NCBI RefSeq assembly: GCF_019393635.1
Contig: NC_057861.1
Span: forward strand, 54,759,532-54,823,531
Source: Dromiciops gliroides
Lineage: Eukaryota > Chordata > Mammalia > Microbiotheria > Microbiotheriidae
Length of the DNA: 64,000 nt
Direction of reading: 5' to 3'
Positions 42,934 through 54,499 of the stretch are shown one piece after another. The notes under the pieces were generated by a model. That model saw nothing but the letters and a program-made list of their open reading frames with translations. It was not told the DNA's origin and ran no database searches. Each line of letters opens with the position of its first letter. Position 1 is the stretch's first letter. The position numbers and the translations under genes are program-made.

Positions 42934-44904
42934 GTCCCCCCTGTTGTTCCTCAAGAAACAAAATGTTTCCTTGACGGAACAGTAAAAAGAATATAATAAC
43001 TATTGCTAACTAATAATATGTGAACAACAATATAGAAAAGGAAGAGAGGAAAGTTTTGTTCAGAGGGGCGATTTTTTTTTTTTTTGTCCTCATGAACCGA
43101 CGCTTTGACATTAGTCTTGCAAAGGGAGGGCCTCTGCAGAGAATACATGTTACAGATGGTGTATATTATAACAGAAAGAGAAAAACAACAACAAAAACAA
43201 CAAATCAAAACTGTTCATTTAAAGTCTCTGAAAGTCTTTTCTCAGATGTCCTCTAGGTGTAGTCGTAGAATGGAAGTCTTTTCAGGGGTTGAGGTATGGA
43301 TGCTGGTAATCAGCCAGGAAAATTTCCTACAAAATTGAGCTTAACACAACTTTAAAATAGCTTTATCAATAATCAAATCAAACAATGAAAGTTCTCAAAA
43401 ACATGTCTAAGGGAATTCAGAATCTTAGTTGTTACACATGAAACATATAATAAAACAAAATTGAAACATTCTTTAAAATTATAATATTACTGAGAAGACA
43501 ATTGCTGTGATATTAATTTTTAAAAATAATTTTTATCTTTGTTTCATCACTTTTTGCATCATCTGCCTAATTATCCTCATGCCATTATGAGAAATTAGAA
43601 AATCTAATATAATTGGTAACAGGTGTCAAGGCCAAATTCAACACTGTATTTATCATGACACCTGAGATAATTATGGGGGTTACCATAAAAGAACAGAGAA
43701 ATGATGGGATATGAGCATTCCCACACTTGAGCAATATGTACTGCCCATACAGTATGCCAGGCTTAAAATAGGTGGATGGAATATACGTCCATGCCACCGA
43801 ACATATTGGAGGAAACTGAGTCAGACTTAATCAGATGCATGGGATTGAGATGGTCCATGGCATCAGGCATATAGGAGGGAGCATAGAAGCCAGGTGTAGA
43901 AGTGAGATGGGTGGGATCAATACTTCCAGCCATCTGTACGATATTGTGGGGAAAAATAAAATAAAATATTAAACCAAGAGAATCCAACCTCAACATTAGT
44001 CAAAAGCCGTTCCCTCGGCCATACCTTGACTTCATGCATGTCTCCCCTCATGTGACAGTTCAGTGTCTGCTCTTGCATGTATTCCTCTTGTGATTGGATG
44101 GCATCTTGGCCAACTGGCATCTGATAACTCAGAATAAAGGCAATTAATGTTTTAAATGATAAATTCCCATAATTCCAAGTCTCATATGGATTTAAAAATT
44201 GAGGATAATAAATGATTGCAAAAAATGTGAATACATCTTGACTCAGAACACAATATATAATTATGCAACAATTTCAAATAATACCCCTTTTTTTTTTACT
44301 TAGTATACAATTACTTTTGTGAAAAATCAGAACATACTTAAATACAAGTTAAAGCACAACAGAATCTCAAAGAACTTTTTTTTTTTGAAAATAGAAAACT
44401 TTTACAAATGTTCCCCTCTTTTTTTTTTTTTTTGGGAATATGCTTATCAAAAATAATACTTCTAGAATCAATTTACACTTGCCATGGCAACCAATTTGCC
44501 AGGGAAATGCTTTAAAGAGTTTGATCAAATAATCAGTTGAGAAAAAATAACAAAAACAACTCAGAATATGGGAGCACAATACTCCTAGAATTAACATTGT
44601 ATAATAAAATCAAAACCATCTTGCAATGTTTCAAAATTAGATAGACAAATGAATAGAAGAAAATACACATGGAACAATAAAATACAGTGAAATTCAAACT
44701 AAGGAAATCTAAATGAATATGAACTTAATATCAATAAGAGTATTATAAAATATAAACTTGATCACATGACTATAAAAAGCTTTTACAAATATTCTCCTTG
44801 TTTTAGAAACTAAGTATAAGACACAATCTCAAAAGCATTAAAATCTCTATGAAAATAAACCCATACCATTAATTTCAAAATGTATATGTAATAGCATAGA
44901 AATC

Positions 44905-45786
44905 CTATGTAACTTCTGAACTGATACTATTAATAATCTGAGTGAATTTAGAACACTTTTGATTCCGATATCTAAAATCCCCAATACTCATATCAATACC
45001 TTGCTGCTTACTTCTACATTTCTGTAAAATATATACCCTTCCATGGCAAAAGAAGCGGAGTCTTGAACTATGTTGATGATTGTCATTCTTATTCGGCTTA
45101 AGTTTTTCTTCTTTAACCCCTCTATATTGTCTGTCGGGCTTTTCACCATACAAATGCTTTATAAGATTACTAATTAAAGACAAAAGCAGGTTAGCAAAAT
45201 TATGAACAAAACGAGTATATCTGGAATTTAAAGGGCTTTCTAAGGTTGTCTCAGAAGCACAGCCAGGCTGGGGAAGGGCTGAGCCTGAAGCTGCAAATGT
45301 AGTTAGAGAAAGTTGAGCATGCGCATCAGTTCTCTGGACTTCCCAGGCAGGGGAAGCAATGGGCTTGGCCATGGGAGGAGTAGAGGGTGGGGTCTGGAGA
45401 GGAGGGGAGGGACCAGAGCAATTTGAATCAGACTTGATTTTGAACTCAGGCCTGGATTCCTCTTCCCCCACTTTGCCTCCAGGTGCTAGGGGATTAAAAG
45501 CTTCTAGAGGGTGGGTCATTGCCTCCAGGCATGCAAAATTAGAGCAACAATTAGTGTTAGAACTGGGAAAAGCTGCGGGAATCTCTACAGGTTTCTCTGA
45601 AAAAGCATGGTTGGGAGAGGGAGAGATATTTCCTTGTGTGAGTAAGTTGCTGGCTCTTTTAACAAAAAGAAAAAGAAAAATAGAAAATCCACAAAAACAA
45701 AGCATTAACATGATCTTATCTCCCATTTGTCTGGTTAAACAGACTAAAATAAAAAATAGGGTAATTAGGGAGTTTAAAAGGTCCAT
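44905..45786 (-). CDS. orphan ORF of ERV copy B, unknown protein (293 aa)
   Basis: Counterpart of the frame at 14912-15790, taken from the same ATG. Same architecture: two N-terminal hydrophobic segments, proline cluster, lysine-rich C-terminal third. About 30 residues differ from copy A, scattered but fewest in the middle, and there is one net extra codon near the C-terminus. No stop or frameshift. With only two copies I cannot say whether selection or simple youth kept it open. Confidence 0.6.
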   Translation of the reverse strand: MDLLNSLITLFFILVCLTRQMGDKIMLMLCFCGFSIFLFLFVKRASNLLTQGNISPSPNHAFSEKPVEIPAAFPSSNTNCCSNFACLEAMTHPLEAFNPLAPGGKVGEEESRPEFKIKSDSNCSGPSPPLQTPPSTPPMAKPIASPAWEVQRTDAHAQLSLTTFAASGSALPQPGCASETTLESPLNSRYTRFVHNFANLLLSLISNLIKHLYGEKPDRQYRGVKEEKLKPNKNDNHQHSSRLRFFCHGRVYILQKCRSKQQGIDMSIGDFRYRNQKCSKFTQIINSISSEVT

Positions 45787-45903
45787 TCGAAAAAATTCAA
45801 AGGAAAAACACAGCCAGTACACCAGTACTTAGCAGTTAAAGGGAGAGGGAGGGGAAATTTCTTACCCAACCAGAAGATCAGAAGAAGACTAAGGGTTAGC
45901 TTT

Positions 45904-45921
45904 CCTCTTCGTGGTCAGCCA
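45904..45921 (-). other. candidate primer-binding site, copy B
   Basis: Same 18-mer as in copy A, two bases inside the 5' LTR edge. tRNA not identified. Confidence 0.55.
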
Positions 45922-45923
45922 TC

Positions 45924-46296
45924 TGTTAAGGGTTAAAATTCTAGCTAAACTGTCTAAAATATCTAATGAGTGGTCGCCAATAAATTATAAGCTTTAGCAA
46001 GAGTTAGACTTTTAAGCATTTATTAAGGAGAATAAGAATTTGGTAAAGAGAGAGAAAAAGGCCTAGATTCCTATCTATTAAAGGGAGAGCACATTTCTAG
46101 CTCCGCTCTCCACCAGAGTCCAGAGGAAAGAGCGCGAGACTGAGCGCCAGTCTCTTCCTTCCTCCTCCCACTAGTCCGCGTCACTTCCTGACTCCTGAAG
46201 AAAAGACTCCTGGTCTTGCCCTCAAAGACCTTCCCTTCATGGGCAGAACTCTTCTACAGTAAGTATCCAGCAGGTGGCGTTATTCCAATCGTTACA
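45924..46296 (-). repeat. 5' LTR of ERV copy B (373 bp)
   Basis: By eye identical to the LTR at 42561-42933. CTCF-like motif at 46267-46281 on +. Compared with copy A's 5' LTR it reads TTTTCTTCAGGAGTC in place of TTTTCTTTGGTATC, marking a subfamily difference. Confidence 0.95.
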
Positions 46297-46368
46297 AGGC
46301 CAAATTTGAATTCAGGTCCTCCTGAATCCAGGGCCAGCACTTTATCCACTGTGCCACCTAGCTGCCCC
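46297..46368 (-). mobile_element. right part of the SINE split by ERV copy B
   Basis: Carries the SINE head (CACCTAGCTGCCCC). AATAACCT flanks the reconstructed SINE on both sides. Confidence 0.93.
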
Positions 46369-46379
46369 TAAAATAACCT

Positions 46380-46985
46380 TTTAAAAGCATAGATCTGGTG
46401 CTGTTATATCTTTGCTCAAAAACCATCTATGGCTCCCTATTGCCTTCAGAATACAGTCTTTCTTCCTGGAATTCAAGGTCTGGTACCACCTTGCCTTTTC
46501 AACCTCATTTCATATCAGACAATCAAGCAGGGCTCCTCTCTGCTCCTCAAAGCCTCAAATACCTCTAATCATACTCAGGCTGGTGCCTGGAATGGCTTGC
46601 TTCCCCCTTTTACCTGCTGAATCTGGATATATCTTTTAAGACCCAATTTATTTTATTTTACTTTTTTACTTTTTTTGCTGAGGCAATTGGGGTTAAGTGA
46701 CTTGCCCAGGGTCACACAGCTAGTTAGTGTTAAGTGTCTGAGGCTGGATTTGAACTCAGGTACTCCTGACTCCAGGGCCAGTGCTCTATCCACTTCCTCA
46801 CCTAGCTGCCCCTAAGGGCCAATTTAAACGTCACCTCCTCCAGGAAGCCTTCCTCCCTGACTCACTTGATTAGTAATAACTCTCCCCTTTCCACAACATT
46901 TTGTTTTGCTGTTTCTTAAGACATTAATATAATACTGTGTATTATACTGTGCTTAGTGGTGCTTAACAAATGATTGTTGATTGTA
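46380..46985 (+). mobile_element. L2-type LINE 3' region split by a SINE
   Basis: CATCTATGGCTCCCTATTGC, TGGAATTCAAGG, then after the SINE GTCACCTCCTCCAGGAAGCC-TTCC and a GTGCTTAACAAATG end. The reading frame is lost. Confidence 0.78.
46660..46813 (-). mobile_element. marsupial SINE nested in L2
   Basis: Minus full copy. CCAATTTA occurs at both ends of the insertion. Confidence 0.9.
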
Positions 46986-47100
46986 ACTGACTACAATTAT
47001 TTGCCTTTGGGATCAAATAAGATACTGTATGTAAAGTGCTTTGCAGACCTTAAAGTACTCATCAGATACTAGCTGTCATTTGGGTCTTATCCCTCTATTA

Positions 47101-47315
47101 CAGGGCTTCTTAAACTTTTTCCACTGGTGACCCCTTTTCACCTGACAAATTTTTACGTGACCTCAAGTATATAAAATACGTATACCTAACCTTTTACTGT
47201 TCTTTTTTTGTTTTGTTTTGTTTTTTTAACCTTTTACTGTTATTTTTTTCTGCAGCTCCCACATTCAGTTATGTGACACCATAGAGGGTTTTGACCCACA
47301 GTTTACGAAGTTAAG
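47101..47315. mobile_element. hAT-type MITE with 8-bp target duplication
   Basis: Left terminus CAGGGCTTCTTAAACT, right terminus AGTTTACGAAGTTAAG (an imperfect inverted repeat of the left one). CTCTATTA occurs at 47093-47100 and again at 47316-47323, the 8-bp duplication expected for hAT transposons. No transposase frame. A T/G-rich interior expansion lies at 47203-47227. Confidence 0.85.
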
Positions 47316-47555
47316 CTCTATTAGACGGTAAGTGCTATGAGGGCAGGAGCCAGGTTCTAGCTAAACTCTGGGTCTTTCCCACTGGGGAGCACAGTGAACA
47401 TGGTAGCAGCTTGAGGAAGTGTTTGTTGAATGAATAAATGAATGGTCAATGGTACAGATGCTAGCATCTGTGTGTGCACATGGGTTCATGTGTATGGCTC
47501 TGCAATAGCTCACATGAGAAGAGATCTCCTTTATCAACTTCAAAAGATTGTTTAA

Positions 47556-47703
47556 AGAGCAGCTAGGTGGCGCAGTGGATAAAGCACCGGCCCTGGATTC
47601 AGGAGTACCTGAGTTCAAATCCAGCTTCAGACACTTGACATTTACTAGCTGTGTGACCCTGGGCAATTCACTTAACCCCAATTGCCTCCCCCCCCAAAAA
47701 AAA
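47556..47703 (+). mobile_element. marsupial SINE, short type
   Basis: Plus full copy. TGTTTAA flanks on both sides. Confidence 0.88.
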
Positions 47704-47749
47704 AGGCTGTTTAAGCTCATGGGTCTGTGGGGGACTATCTGTGCAGGGA

Positions 47750-48045
47750 TGATTCCATTCAATAAACATTTATTAAGTGCCTACTATGTATCAGAATATT
47801 ATCTTTATGTTTTATATTACATTATATTATACTACATTACACTATATTATATCATATTATATCATAATATCCCTATGACATTCTTGTGTGGTAGCTACTG
47901 TTATTTCCCCCATTCTACAAATGAGGAAACTGAGGCAAAGAAAGATTATGGTTATATGATTTAGTAAGTGTCTGAGGCTGGATTTGAACTCAGGTCTTCT
48001 TGACTCTAGGCCCAGGTCTCTGTCCTCTGCAGCACCCAGCTGCCT
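47750..48045. mobile_element. CORE-SINE interrupted by an AT-rich tandem
   Basis: TTCAATAAACATTTATTAAG-TGCCTACTATG starts a THER-type copy. A TATTA/ACATTA-rich patch (47815-47870) follows, then the remainder with CTACAAATGAGGAAACTGAG. Confidence 0.65.
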
Positions 48046-48324
48046 AGGTGGATATGTGAATTCGTGTTTATCCATGTCTGGATAGACAAGGAAGGTATAT
48101 ACAAGATGCACCTGTTTTGCCTGCATCTATGTGTCAGTGAGTGTGTCTACATGGGTCGGTGAGTGTGCGCTCATAGATACACACTTATCTGCCCTGTGCA
48201 CACATGACTGCTGTTTCTCACAAATGACACTCCATCTTTATTCTAGCTGCCCCCTCCTCATGCCTGGGATATTTTCTTTCCTAACCCTGGCTTCCTTTAA
48301 GACTCACTTCCTTGGAACAATTCA

Positions 48325-48655
48325 TACAATGACAACACTGTGGAGATCCACTCTGCCAACCTTAGGAGCTCCGACAGATGCGATGATCAAGTACAATTCC
48401 AAAGAACTTGTGAGGAAACCTGTCATCCAGCTCAAGATAGAGAGCAGATGGACTCAGAGAGCAGGTGGAGCTGTGTTTTCTTTTCTTGTTTTTGTCCCCC
48501 ACCCCCTCCCTGCACATGGCTAATGAGGGAATCTGTTTGGCTTGACTGTACATATTTCTAAGGAATTCGGTTTTTCTTGCCTTCTCGATGGATGGGGGAG
48601 GGGGAAGTGGGAAGGAAAAAATTTGGAACTGAAAGAATTAAATTTTTAAAAAAAG
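48325..48655 (+). mobile_element. LINE 3' fragment
   Basis: ATGATCAAGTACAATTCCAA, GATAGAGAGCAGATGGACTC, GGCTAATGAGGGAATCTGTT and GAAAAAATTTGGAACTGAAA are typical of the marsupial LINE 3' regions seen elsewhere here. Its 130-codon frame is not a gene. Confidence 0.6.
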
Positions 48656-49450
48656 CACAGGTCCTCTAGGAAGCTTTTCCTGCTCCCTACCAACCACTAC
48701 AGCCTTCTCCTCTACGGCTATGTTCCATGTCTTCTACATTTATCTCTCTGTATGTGGTCACCATTATTAGAATAGAACCTCACTGAGGTTTTTAACCTTC
48801 CTTTTTATCCATAGAGCTGAACCCATCGCTTGGCACAGAGTCACTGCTTCTTAAATGTTTGTTGATGAATTGATTGATAATCAGCATCAGGCAGTAAACC
48901 CAGGCTCCTTTAGGATTAGCCCTCTGACATTCCTGGTGGCCGTGACCCAGTCCTGAACTGGTGTTATAAACCCGTTTCTGTAAACAAATTGGCATGACTC
49001 AGCCATTTGTTTGACAGGCTTCTCTGCCAACATCATGTTGGATGAGTTCATGCAGATGTCATTATTGTCATTACTGTGAATGTGTCCACACGTGTGAGAC
49101 TCTGGAATTCCATGGATTCATCCCTTGACTTGCACAGTCGAACAGTTTGTTCCCGCCCCCCCCCATCCTTTTCTGACACCTTCTCCTGGTCTGGGTCTGC
49201 AGATTATTTAGGGCTCTCACAGGTTAGGGTAGAAGAGACAAAGCTCCAGCAGGTCCTTCCAAACCCAAAGGGCTTTGGGGGCAGGGGGCTGATGGAGGGT
49301 ATGTGTTGGCTCTCTGAAGAGCTACCTAGAGCTCAACCACTAAAAGCTGGCCACCCAAGGCTGACTTTTATCTTCCATCCATAGGTACACAGTAGGTACT
49401 TGATAAATATTTGTGGATTGATGGTGGTTAAGGGGTAGTGCTCACCCAGA
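48656..49450. other. L2 3' end then unique sequence
   Basis: 48656-48875 reads as an L2 3' end (CTTGGCACAGAGTCACTGCT, TTAAATGTTTGTTGATG). The rest is unassigned and carries no recognisable exon. Confidence 0.5.
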
Positions 49451-49454
49451 TGAA

Positions 49455-49720
49455 ATCACAGAGTAGTTAGGTGGCACAGTGGGTAGAGCACTGGATCATT
49501 TGGAGTCAGGAAGATCTGAGTTAAAATCCTACCCCTGACACTAGCTTGGTGACCTTGGGCAAGTCACTTAACCTCTGTCTGCCTCAGGTTCTTCAACTGT
49601 AAAATGAAGATAATAATAGCATTTACCTCCCATGATTATTGTGAGGATCAAATGAGATGATTTTTGTAAGGTGCTTAGCACAATGACTAGCACACAGTAG
49701 GCGCTTAATAATTAATTTTT
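49455..49720 (+). mobile_element. nearly full-length MIR/THER-type SINE
   Basis: GTTAGGTGGCACAGTGGGTA head, CAACTGTAAAATGAAGATAA, TTGTGAGGATCAAATGAGAT, GTGCTTAGCACAATG and AGTAGGCGCTTAATAATTAA end: all parts of the old long form are present in order. Confidence 0.85.
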
Positions 49721-50227
49721 GTTTCCTTCTTTTTGAAATGTCAGAATGAACTACCCAAAAAGTACATTTGTCCAGATGGCCAGCAGGCCCTGGGGCAGAG
49801 AGGATTTGTGACAGCCTCATCTATACTGTACTCCTATTCCCTCACCTGGTTTCCTGTGGCCCCGGGAGGACTAAGGATCAGCTTCCCATCAGCCCTCAAA
49901 GGCCCCTGTGGCTATTCTCCATTGAGCTCTGCTTTACTGAGGCTTGTGGGGACCAGGATTTCTTTTTGTGCCAGCTCCTGTTCCACCCACCCTACCGTAT
50001 CCCTCCATGCCCATAGCTGGGAACAGGAGGGAGGTGGACCCAGGAGGGCAGGGTTCTGGGCCAAGGCCATCTTCAGTTAGTGGTTTTCTCTAGGGACTCT
50101 GTCCTTTGGTGGTGTTGGATTCTAATCAGAGAACAGAGTCGTGGATGCTAGTGAGAGGGGATCTATCAGCTGTCCTAGACATCACCTTTCCCCTGGGGTC
50201 TGCTCCAGACTTTCTGGGAAGCCACCC

Positions 50228-50440
50228 CAGGGACTGGTGCCCATTTGAAGTTTTCCTGGAGAAGATATTGGACTGCTTTGCCTTTCCTTCTCTAGCTCAT
50301 TTTACATATGAGAAAACGGAGGCAAACAGGGTTAAGTGACTTGCCCAAGGTCATACAGCTAGTAAGACACTTGATAGTGTCTGAGGCAGGATTTGAACTC
50401 AGGTCTTCCTGATTCCAAGTCCAGTGCTCTAGCCAGGTCG
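50228..50440 (-). mobile_element. MAR1-like SINE
   Basis: TTTTCCTGGAGAAGATATTG, CCTTCTCTAGCTCATTTTAC, core and GTCCAGTGCTCTAGCCA. Its head is missing. Confidence 0.75.
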
Positions 50441-50524
50441 TGATGAGCTTTTACATACTAGATTCAGAGTCAGAGAATCTGGCTTCAAATTCCAGTTCTA
50501 CTAACTTAGCCCTTGGGTGACCTT

Positions 50525-50564
50525 TGAATGAATGAATGAATGAATGAATGAATGAATGAATGAA
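50525..50564. repeat. (GAAT)n microsatellite
   Basis: Ten near-perfect tetranucleotides followed by a CORE-type fragment (GCATTTACTAAGTGCTTC). Confidence 0.95.
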
Positions 50565-50599
50565 AAAGCATTTACTAAGTGCTTCTTCCTATGTGCCAA

Positions 50600-51871
50600 A
50601 CATTGTGCTAAGTACTACATATACAAAAAGAAAAAAAAAGAGATACTCCCTGCTCACACTAATTGAAGGAGACACAGGTAAAAGGGGTGAACTGTCAGAG
50701 AAGGGAAATACGCGGTGGTCCAGAAGGTACATCAGTGAGAGGGATGGACAGCAAGGCCCAGGGGTCCTTTGGGGGGTATCAGCAGGGCAGATGGTAGTGC
50801 CCTGGGTCCTGGAGGGTGTAGCGACAGGGCAGTTGGTAAGGCCTGGCCCTCCTGGGCTCATTAAAAGGCTTGTAGGTGGTAACTATCTGGACAAATTATT
50901 CACCCTCTCAGTATTTCCATCTGAACTGGAAGATTTCTGAGGTAACCTCTATGTCTAAATTGGACCATCCCAGGAACCTACCTGCCCAAAGGTGTGGGCC
51001 ATGCCTTCTCTCCTCTAAGCTAAACATCATCATTTCCTTCAAGGGAGTCACATGTGATGTAGTTTCCAGGCCTTTCCCCAGTCAGGGTCACCCTCCTCTA
51101 GATCTGTTCCAGTTTGTCAATGTATCTCCTAAAATAGGGCACCCCCAAAGCCGAATATCATCCTCTAGACAGTGTCTGACCTAGGCAGGGAACAGAGATA
51201 CCATTGCTTCTCTCCATCTAGAGGGATTGGGGATTCTCTGTCCTTTGAGGGACCTTTACCTCTCCCCTTGGGTATTCCCCAAATGTCCAGGGGCAGAGAT
51301 GCCCAAGGGCCGGCACAATTCTTGGGAAGATAGGAAGTTGAATGGGAAAGAGAGGTTTAGGGTGAGTGGGGTAGGCTCAGGTAGGGGAATGGTGTTTGGT
51401 GGCTGAACACCGAGACTCCCCCAGAAAAGCTGTTCCCCATCTGTAAGTCCATCAGTCAGCCCTGATTAAACATCCTTCATGTGTCTAGCACAATACTAGG
51501 CACCATTGGGACATCCAAATTACATTCCCTTTCTTTGCTTTCCCAGTGCTAGAACACAGCAGGTGCTTAATCAATGTTTATTGATTGACTGACTTTGGAT
51601 CTCAGATTTAAAGACAAAAGCATTCACACCACTCCACTACCAAGCATAAAATGATACTGTTTAAGGGAGTCCTGCAGGTATAGGGACCAGGGTAGAGCAT
51701 CAGGGAGAATCAGGGAGAGCAACCAGGAGGAGGTGACCTTGGAACTAGGACTTGAAGGAGGCATTGTGTCCTGGTCCTAGACTTGAAGTCAGAAGACAAG
51801 GTAGGTTTCAAGTTTGGGCTCTGATATTTACTATTTGTGTCACTTTGGACAAGTCCTTTCTATTGTATTTA
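50600..51871. other. intergenic, nothing recognised
   Basis: Mixed old sequence with CORE-SINE traces at 51535-51600 and 51790-51870. Frames of up to 126 codons show no domain and overlap frames on the other strand. Confidence 0.45.
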
Positions 51872-52026
51872 AATTTTTTTTTTTTTGTGTGCTGGGCAAT
51901 GGGGGTTAAGTGACTTGCCCAGGGTCACACAGCTAGTAAGTGTCAAGTGTCTGAGGCCGGAGTTGAACTCAGGTACTCCTGAATCCAGGGCTGGTGCTTT
52001 ATCCACTGCACTACCTAGCTGCCCCC
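51872..52026 (-). mobile_element. marsupial SINE, short type
   Basis: Minus full copy. TGGACAAGTCCTTTCTA on both sides is an exact 17-bp target duplication. Confidence 0.93.
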
Positions 52027-52730
52027 TGGACAAGTCCTTTCTAGACCTCAATTTCCTCTTCTGTGAAAGGGGGGAGTTGACAAGATGATATTTTAGCTGT
52101 AATTCCCCAATTCTATGTTAGAAACCTATCTTGAAGGTTAGGGGTGGGGTGGATGGGTTGGGGTTCAAGGTAGGGAGCTTATCCTGTAGTTCCTCTGACC
52201 CTTGTATTCCCTGGAGGCCCCTGCTTCTCCTCTTCCTTTGACAGGCCTCCCTAGCTACTGGCTGGGGGAGGGCAGTCTGGTGCCTGGCTCCCAGGTTTAT
52301 AGGGTACTAGTTGTCCTGCCTCTGGCTGAGCACTGAACCCTTTGATGCCCTGGTCCAGTGACTGTGGGCCCCAAGGGTGGACTCAACAGAATGGAATGTA
52401 TGAGCCCAGACAAAGAGCCCTGTAGGCTGGGATCTGAGGCCTAGGTTTAGGGGTGTACTGCCTCAGGAACCAATGAAAGGGTGATGATGCATGTGGGGCT
52501 TGAGTCCCCTGATGCTGTGCCCACATTTTGGGGAATAAAGGGGATGAGCCCATGGAAGGGCCTAGAAGTCAAGAGGGGAACAATGCTAATCTGTGGCCCA
52601 GATCCTAGAACTCAGATCCCACACTTTAGAACCTAGAGCCCACTCCTAGAATTCAGAGTCCAGACTCTAGAACCCAGAGTCTGACCAGCTAAGGAGGGAG
52701 GCAGAGAAGTAGATGATTAGAAAGACAGAA
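52027..52730. other. unique sequence, no gene
   Basis: Holds a short irregular tandem of CCTAGAA(C/T)(T/C)CAGA(T/G) type (52605-52685). No exon is recognised. Confidence 0.45.
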
Positions 52731-52731
52731 G

Positions 52732-52905
52732 GGGCAGCTAGGTGGCACAGTGGATAAAGCACTGGCCCTGGATTCAGGAGGACCTGAGTTCAAATCTGGC
52801 CTCAGACACTTGACACCTACTAGCTGTGTGACTCTGGGCAAGTCACTTAACCCTCATTGCCTCATCCCCCCCCCAAAAAAAAAGAGAGAGAGAGAGAGAA
52901 AGAAA
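52732..52905 (+). mobile_element. marsupial SINE with C-run, A-run and GA tail
   Basis: Plus full copy. The tail reads C9-A9 then (GA)n and AAAG-rich sequence. Confidence 0.88.
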
Positions 52906-52909
52906 AGAA

Positions 52910-53800
52910 AGGAAAGGACAGAGTTTTCTCCCTTCCCAGCAGTCCTGGTCTACAGGAGGGTTGTGGGGACGGGTGGGAAGAAGGAATAGAGGAAGAGCCT
53001 TGGGCATCTCTGACCTACCCTCAGCACAGGCTCCATGCCCAGATGAGGGCTATCTCTCTCCCTTTGTTTAATTTCTCCCATTGTGCTCCCATGTGCTGGA
53101 TGATTCTCCCTCCTTCTCCCCTCTCCTCCCATCCCAGTAGCAATGGCAGGAAGTCCTCAAGGACCCTGGTATCTCCCCCCACCTTTTCCTGGCACACAGG
53201 CCTGCTGGTGTGTGGGCCCCCAGACAGGGAAGTGCACACACTTGATGATAATCCCAACAGCCCCTCACATCTGCACAGTGTTTTCCAGCCTACAAAGGAC
53301 TTTCATGTCTGGGGTCTCATTTGATCTTCCCAGTGCCCCTGGGAGGAGAGCAGAGCAAGGATTATTTTTCCCATTTGACAGATGAGATGACAGACTAAAG
53401 CCCAGATCTCCTGGTTCCCAAATCCATGGCTCTTTCCACCCAAATTGGATACAGACAGATGAATAGAGTCAGGGAGCTAGTTTTGAAATGGACCTCCGAA
53501 GCCACTGAATCCAGCCTTCTCATTTTATGATAGAGGAATGGAGGCCGATAGGAGCTAAGTGACTTGTCCAAGGACACTCAACTAAGTATCATAGAAAGGA
53601 TTGGAACCCAAATCCCCCTGACTCCAAATCCAAGAACCTTTACACTGCTTCCTCCCTGTCTCTTTCTGTGTGATGCACAAAGGTGTGTTGTGTGATGCTG
53701 GGTAAGTGTTGTCCTGTTTGGGCCTCAGCTTCCCTAGGAAGTCACTGAGGCTATTGGATAAGAGGGTCTTTAAGGGTCCTTCCAAGCTTCCGTATTCTAG
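52910..53800. other. intergenic with two old SINE pieces
   Basis: MIR-like remnants at about 53255-53410 and 53490-53665 (minus). The GC-richer part 52920-53250 has frames on both strands without similarity. Confidence 0.45.
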
Positions 53801-53804
53801 GATT

Positions 53805-54033
53805 CTGTGCTCTTCTCTCTCTCTGTCTCTGTCTCTGTGTCTCTCTTTCTCTTCCTCTCTCCATCTGTCTCCCTCTCCCTTCCTTTCCCTCCCTCCCTTC
53901 CTCTGTCTGTCTGTCTCTGTGCATCTCTCTCTCCTCCCTTTCTCTGTCTCCCTCTCCCTCCCTCCCTTCCTCTCTCTGTGTGTCTCTGTGTGTGTGTCTG
54001 TGTGTGTGTGTGTGTGTCTCTCTCTAGCGCTCA

Positions 54034-54069
<36 letters not shown>

Positions 54070-54072
54070 GTG
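53805..54072. repeat. CT/TCTG/GT-rich low-complexity tract
   Basis: Imperfect CT, CCCT, CTGT and TG repeats over about 270 bp. The serine/leucine frame on + and arginine/glutamate frame on - are repeat translations. Confidence 0.9.
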
Positions 54073-54499
54073 CTTCCTTTCCCAGGGTCCCTGGAGCAAG
54101 CAAACTCCCTGGCAGCTCAGAATTCTCTTTGTTCTTTTCCCCAACCTCATTGTTCTCCATTGTTTCCCACGCACCCCCCCCCCCCAGGCCACAGCTGGTT
54201 CCCAGGCCTGGGAAGGGGGGAAGGCAGAAATCTGGCTGGGAGGGGGATGGGGGTTGGTGTTAGGGTAGGCCAAGGGTGCAAGGGCACGTGTGGATGTGTG
54301 CATGTTCTTGCCTGGTGATTAGCACATATGGGAATGTGTGTGTGTGCCTGCAAGGGGATGGAGGGGGCAGGGAAGGGAGAGAGAGCAATGTGCAATGTTT
54401 GTGCTCACCAGCACATTTTCTTTTTGGTCTATTTCTGTGATTTCATCCATGTGGAGAGCTCCTAGTGGGCAATGGAAATTGGCAACCTGTGTGTAACCT

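Larger units (their letters stand above)
42561..46296 (-). mobile_element. complete non-autonomous LTR retrotransposon/ERV, copy B
   Basis: A 3736-bp element in inverse orientation to copy A, bounded by two 373-bp LTRs that I read as identical. The target duplication is AGGC (42557-42560 and 46297-46300). Its interior (2990 bp) has the same order as copy A: primer-site candidate, ~293-codon ORF, AT-rich non-coding part and purine tract. Insertion into a SINE plus identical LTRs make it the youngest large insertion in the window. Confidence 0.94.

Noticed and set aside
48131..48523. 130-codon frame on +
   Set aside because: It crosses a LINE 3' fragment (48325-48655) and unrelated flank; no domain.
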